From the NCBI GenBank assembly GCA_905236535.1, contig CAJOQN010000055.1, forward strand, positions 1-34,481: a DNA stretch of 34,481 bases. Direction: 5' to 3'. Below, piece by piece: positions 32,079 through 34,481 of this stretch (within the stretch, counting starts at the first letter, position 1; the number at the start of each line of letters is the position of its first letter). The notes beneath the pieces were generated by a model. The model ran no database searches. It worked only from the letters and a program-made list of their open reading frames with translations, and was not told the origin of the DNA. The position numbers and the translations under genes are program-made. The stretch is from an uncultured Bacilli bacterium. GTDB lineage: Bacteria > Bacillota_I > Bacilli_A > RFN20 > CAG-826.

Positions 32079-33616
32079 TAATCGTCGCCTGCATCAAAGG
32101 CTTCTATGCCTTTCGCGATTGTGGTTTTTCTTGTTTTAACATTCTTTACAAAGATGAAAACGACAATAGAGACCACTACACATGAAAGAGCGTAGACTGG
32201 TAATAATTGCCAAGAGAAATTAGGGAATAATAACAAAACTCCTAAGGCAATTGGGGTGATGGTTTGAGCGGCCATACTGGAAGCGTAATAATACCCAGTA
32301 AAACGCCCAATTTTGGAGTTTGGACAAAGTTCCACCACCATTGGGAAAGAGTTGACATGGACTAAGGACATTCCAAATCCTTTCACAAACCAAATAATAT
32401 AAATCCAGATTGGGAAGACGCCAGAATGTGGTTTAATCGCCACAAAAGTGAGAATCATCCATGCCGCATAGGCTAAAGCGGTGACACCAAGACCACTTAG
32501 AAGCGTCCATTTTCTTCCAATCTTAGAGGCAATAATTCCGCCTAAAGCAAAACCAGCAACTGAACCGATACCACCTAAGATGGTGTTAACCATATTGCTG
32601 CTACTTTCAGCGCCTAAATAATAAACCGTATAGTTACCCATGAAGGTTCCAATCCCATTATCGGCCATAAACCAGAAGAATTCGGCCACCAAGATGAAGA
32701 TTAACATCATCTTATTCGCTTTAGACATTGGTTTATCTTCACTGACTTGGTCCACGACTTCAGCTTCAGATTCACCTCTAGCCATTTCATCTTTTACTTC
32801 TTCAGCAACTTTGTTTTCTTTAATTAAGATGAAAAGAACAATCGCCGAGATAAGCATTAAGACAGAAGCGATTAAGAATGGAGCTTCAATGGCCCAGATA
32901 TTGTGGTAAGCCCATGATAAGCTTTTATAGACAATATAATCACCTTCTTTAACTGTCGCAGTCCCTAAATATTGACTTAAGACAAAGAAGATACCAACGA
33001 CGGTAGCGTAAGCTCCGCCGATATAACCCATGATATTAATAATTCCATTGGCTTTACTACGTAAAGGTTTAGGGGTGATATCAGGCATTAATGCCACTGC
33101 TGGGTTACGATACATCATCGCAAATAAGACAACGATGGCCATCATAATGATGACACCAGCGAGGTTGTTATAATGGAATAATAATGGAATAAATGGGAAA
33201 GCTACTGAACAGACAAAGGTTCCCACTAAGATGTAGGGCATTCTTTTACCAATTCTTGAATGAGTCTTGTCAGAAATCATTCCAAAGATTGGAAGCAAGA
33301 TTAAAGCGGCAAGGTTATCGATCGCCATCATAATACCGACAAGGTATTGTTGTTGCTCGATAATCTCATTACATTGTTTTATTGCGCCGTCTACTTCCGC
33401 TGGGGTGTATCCGTTTGCGATGGTAATAGCCCTAAGATTTGCATAATCTGGGTTAAATGCTTTAGCGAAAAGTTCCGCTAAGAAAGTTGGACACCAAGAA
33501 TCATAGACTTGCCATAACAAAAGGATACCAAAAAAGGCGAAACCAATAATGAAGGTCCGCTTCAAGTTCAGTTTCAAAGGTTTGACCTCTGAAACTTGAG
33601 ATACATTATCAGTCAT
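32078..33616 (-). CDS. MFS transporter of the GPH (glycoside-pentoside-hexuronide) type
   Basis: The 512-residue protein has about 12 membrane helices. MISDKTHSRIGKRMP (113-127) between the early helices is the GPH/SLC45-type form of the MFS cytoplasmic loop, which links this family to sodium- or proton-coupled uptake of glycosides. A long extracytoplasmic loop (about 55-90) follows the first helix, and a charged central loop (EVKDEMARGESEAEV) separates the two halves. AAGGAG lies 9 bases before the ATG. It is second in the HAD phosphatase, transporter, phosphodiesterase unit. The transported sugar is unknown; the neighbouring phosphodiesterase would allow glycerophosphodiesters as an alternative, and a beta-glycoside could also supply the GH2 enzyme. 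Confidence 0.85.
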   Translation of the reverse strand: MTDNVSQVSEVKPLKLNLKRTFIIGFAFFGILLLWQVYDSWCPTFLAELFAKAFNPDYANLRAITIANGYTPAEVDGAIKQCNEIIEQQQYLVGIMMAIDNLAALILLPIFGMISDKTHSRIGKRMPYILVGTFVCSVAFPFIPLLFHYNNLAGVIIMMAIVVLFAMMYRNPAVALMPDITPKPLRSKANGIINIMGYIGGAYATVVGIFFVLSQYLGTATVKEGDYIVYKSLSWAYHNIWAIEAPFLIASVLMLISAIVLFILIKENKVAEEVKDEMARGESEAEVVDQVSEDKPMSKANKMMLIFILVAEFFWFMADNGIGTFMGNYTVYYLGAESSSNMVNTILGGIGSVAGFALGGIIASKIGRKWTLLSGLGVTALAYAAWMILTFVAIKPHSGVFPIWIYIIWFVKGFGMSLVHVNSFPMVVELCPNSKIGRFTGYYYASSMAAQTITPIALGVLLLFPNFSWQLLPVYALSCVVVSIVVFIFVKNVKTRKTTIAKGIEAFDAGDD

Positions 33617-33640
33617 AGGGATAGGCTCCTTAATATAGTT

Positions 33641-34300
33641 TTATTTTAATAAACGACGAGGTTTTTTAAAAGAAAGTTTATTTAATGCGTCTTCTAATTC
33701 AAGAAAAGATTTGATGCTAACAACTTTATTTTTTATCTTCCCAAACCCATAAGAAGCATGAATAAATTTCACACCAGCTTTTTTGGCTTGAAGATAATCT
33801 TTAAAAGTGTCACCGACATAAATGACATCTTCAATTCCTTCTTTTTCCATGAGATATCGGATGTTCTCCGCTTTATCTAAACCAGTGTCGCCCGCGCATA
33901 AAGTACCTTTGAAATATTTCTTAAAATCATAGCCATTAATATAATTATCGATATACCCTTTAAAGGAGTTGCTCACAATATATAAATCATACTTTTTATA
34001 GAGGTTTTGCAGGACTTTTTCCTCATTTTCATATAATTTTCCGGGGTTTTTGCTTAAATATTTGATTTCTTCATCAAAACAAAGAAAGAACAATTTCATT
34101 CCTTCTTCAAAGTTGTCGTTAGGAAAGGCTAAAGGGGCGGTCTCTTCTGGAGTGAGACCCATATATGAGATGGTTATCTCTTTGGTAAAGCGATAAGGCT
34201 TATTATTTTTAATCATCGCTTCGTTCCATGCAAAAGTAATGCCCTCTAAGGCGTCCCATAATGTTCCATCTAAATCAAAAAATATGGCCTTTTTCATCAT
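33641..34300 (-). CDS. HAD-superfamily phosphatase
   Basis: The 219-residue protein has HAD motif I FFDLDGTLWD (Asp9 and Asp11 are nucleophile and acid/base), motif II SNSF, a motif III lysine in GLDKAENI, and motif IV YVGDTFKD (metal-binding acids). The cap region between motifs I and II is helical, as in phosphoglycolate-phosphatase-like enzymes. It should hydrolyse a small phosphomonoester in the cytoplasm; which one is unknown. Two ATGs stand at the 5' end; the first (34300) is used here. No clear Shine-Dalgarno is present. It is first in a unit with the sugar transporter and the phosphodiesterase, 24 bases upstream of the transporter. Confidence 0.93.
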   Translation of the reverse strand: MMKKAIFFDLDGTLWDALEGITFAWNEAMIKNNKPYRFTKEITISYMGLTPEETAPLAFPNDNFEEGMKLFFLCFDEEIKYLSKNPGKLYENEEKVLQNLYKKYDLYIVSNSFKGYIDNYINGYDFKKYFKGTLCAGDTGLDKAENIRYLMEKEGIEDVIYVGDTFKDYLQAKKAGVKFIHASYGFGKIKNKVVSIKSFLELEDALNKLSFKKPRRLLK

Positions 34301-34352
34301 CTATAATTTATCACATTTACCTTATTCATTCTATGATAGATAGCCTCATTAC

Positions 34353-34383
34353 AAAAAAAGGCTTGATAATATTTATCAAACCT
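34353..34383 (-). terminator. Rho-independent terminator of the tRNA-Lys transcript
   Basis: On the - strand an 11-bp stem with one G-T pair (34373-34383 with 34359-34369) closes a 3-base loop and ends in seven T (34359-34353). It lies 12 bases after the tRNA-Lys CCA end, so the tRNA and any upstream tRNAs outside the window end here. Confidence 0.9.
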
Positions 34384-34395
34384 ATTTTTTACCAA

Positions 34396-34471
<76 letters not shown>

Positions 34472-34481
34472 AACGCTTAAT

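Overview
The window is chromosomal DNA from a low-GC, Gram-positive-type bacterium. It is probably an uncultured, host-associated member of the Bacilli or of a neighbouring lineage close to the Mollicutes; that placement is inference. Supporting signs are the strong AT bias with AGA as a common arginine codon, many lipoproteins with a lipobox, a ricT-rsmI gene pair as in Bacillus-type genomes, YfhO-family and lipid-phosphate enzymes of Gram-positive membranes, and a protein built only on the Rex DNA-binding domain. TGA is a normal stop (ricT, the ATP-grasp gene and an ABC ATPase gene end with it), so the code is the standard bacterial one and not the Mycoplasma one. I see no phage, insertion sequence, CRISPR array or integration site. 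No stretch above 300 bases lacks a gene; the longest gap is about 140 bp, at 26477-26616.

Layout. 2-1719 (+): the 3' part of ricT overlapping rsmI. 1742-4825 (-): a very large YfhO-family membrane protein. 4928-6760 (+): typA. 6811-11936 (-): a tight five-gene run in the order zinc-ribbon membrane protein, ATP-grasp ligase, lipoprotein metallophosphoesterase, multi-spanning membrane protein, pseudouridine synthase. 12048-12941 (-): a DegV fatty-acid-binding protein with its own promoter and terminator. 13033-15185 (-): two related lipoproteins, in separate units, and a small unknown protein. 15262-17690 (-): a BaiN/HI0933-type flavoprotein coupled to an adenosine-type deaminase. 17766-19582 (+): a diacylglycerol kinase-type lipid kinase and a PlsC acyltransferase. 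19661-20677 (+): a membrane protein with two TrkA-C (RCK_C) domains. 20719-26476 (-): an O-antigen-ligase/polymerase-like protein, a lipoprotein, two ABC ATPases and their permease. 26617-28941 (+): a cytoplasmic family 2 glycoside hydrolase. 28942-30828 (-): a lipoprotein CotH-type kinase. 30906-34300 (-): HAD phosphatase, GPH-type sugar transporter, glycerophosphodiester phosphodiesterase and the Rex-N-like protein. 34396-34471 (-): tRNA-Lys(CUU).

How the genes fit together. The common theme is the cell envelope: membrane glycolipid or teichoic-acid-like modification (YfhO), phosphatidate supply (lipid kinase and PlsC), glycerophosphodiester salvage, polysaccharide polymerisation or ligation, and several surface lipoproteins. 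Housekeeping genes (rsmI, typA, ricT, pseudouridine synthase, tRNA-Lys) lie between them.

The most notable signals are these. Three genes carry an exact TATAAT so close to the start codon that their mRNAs should be leaderless or nearly so. The GH2 enzyme has Asp in place of the clan's near-invariant Asn before the acid/base Glu. One protein is a lone Rex-type winged helix. A membrane protein carries a duplicated RCK_C domain. Two lipoproteins share a Ser/Glu C-terminal tail. A terminator hairpin is written into the last codons of the opposing yfhO gene. I found no clearly new defence or mobile system.
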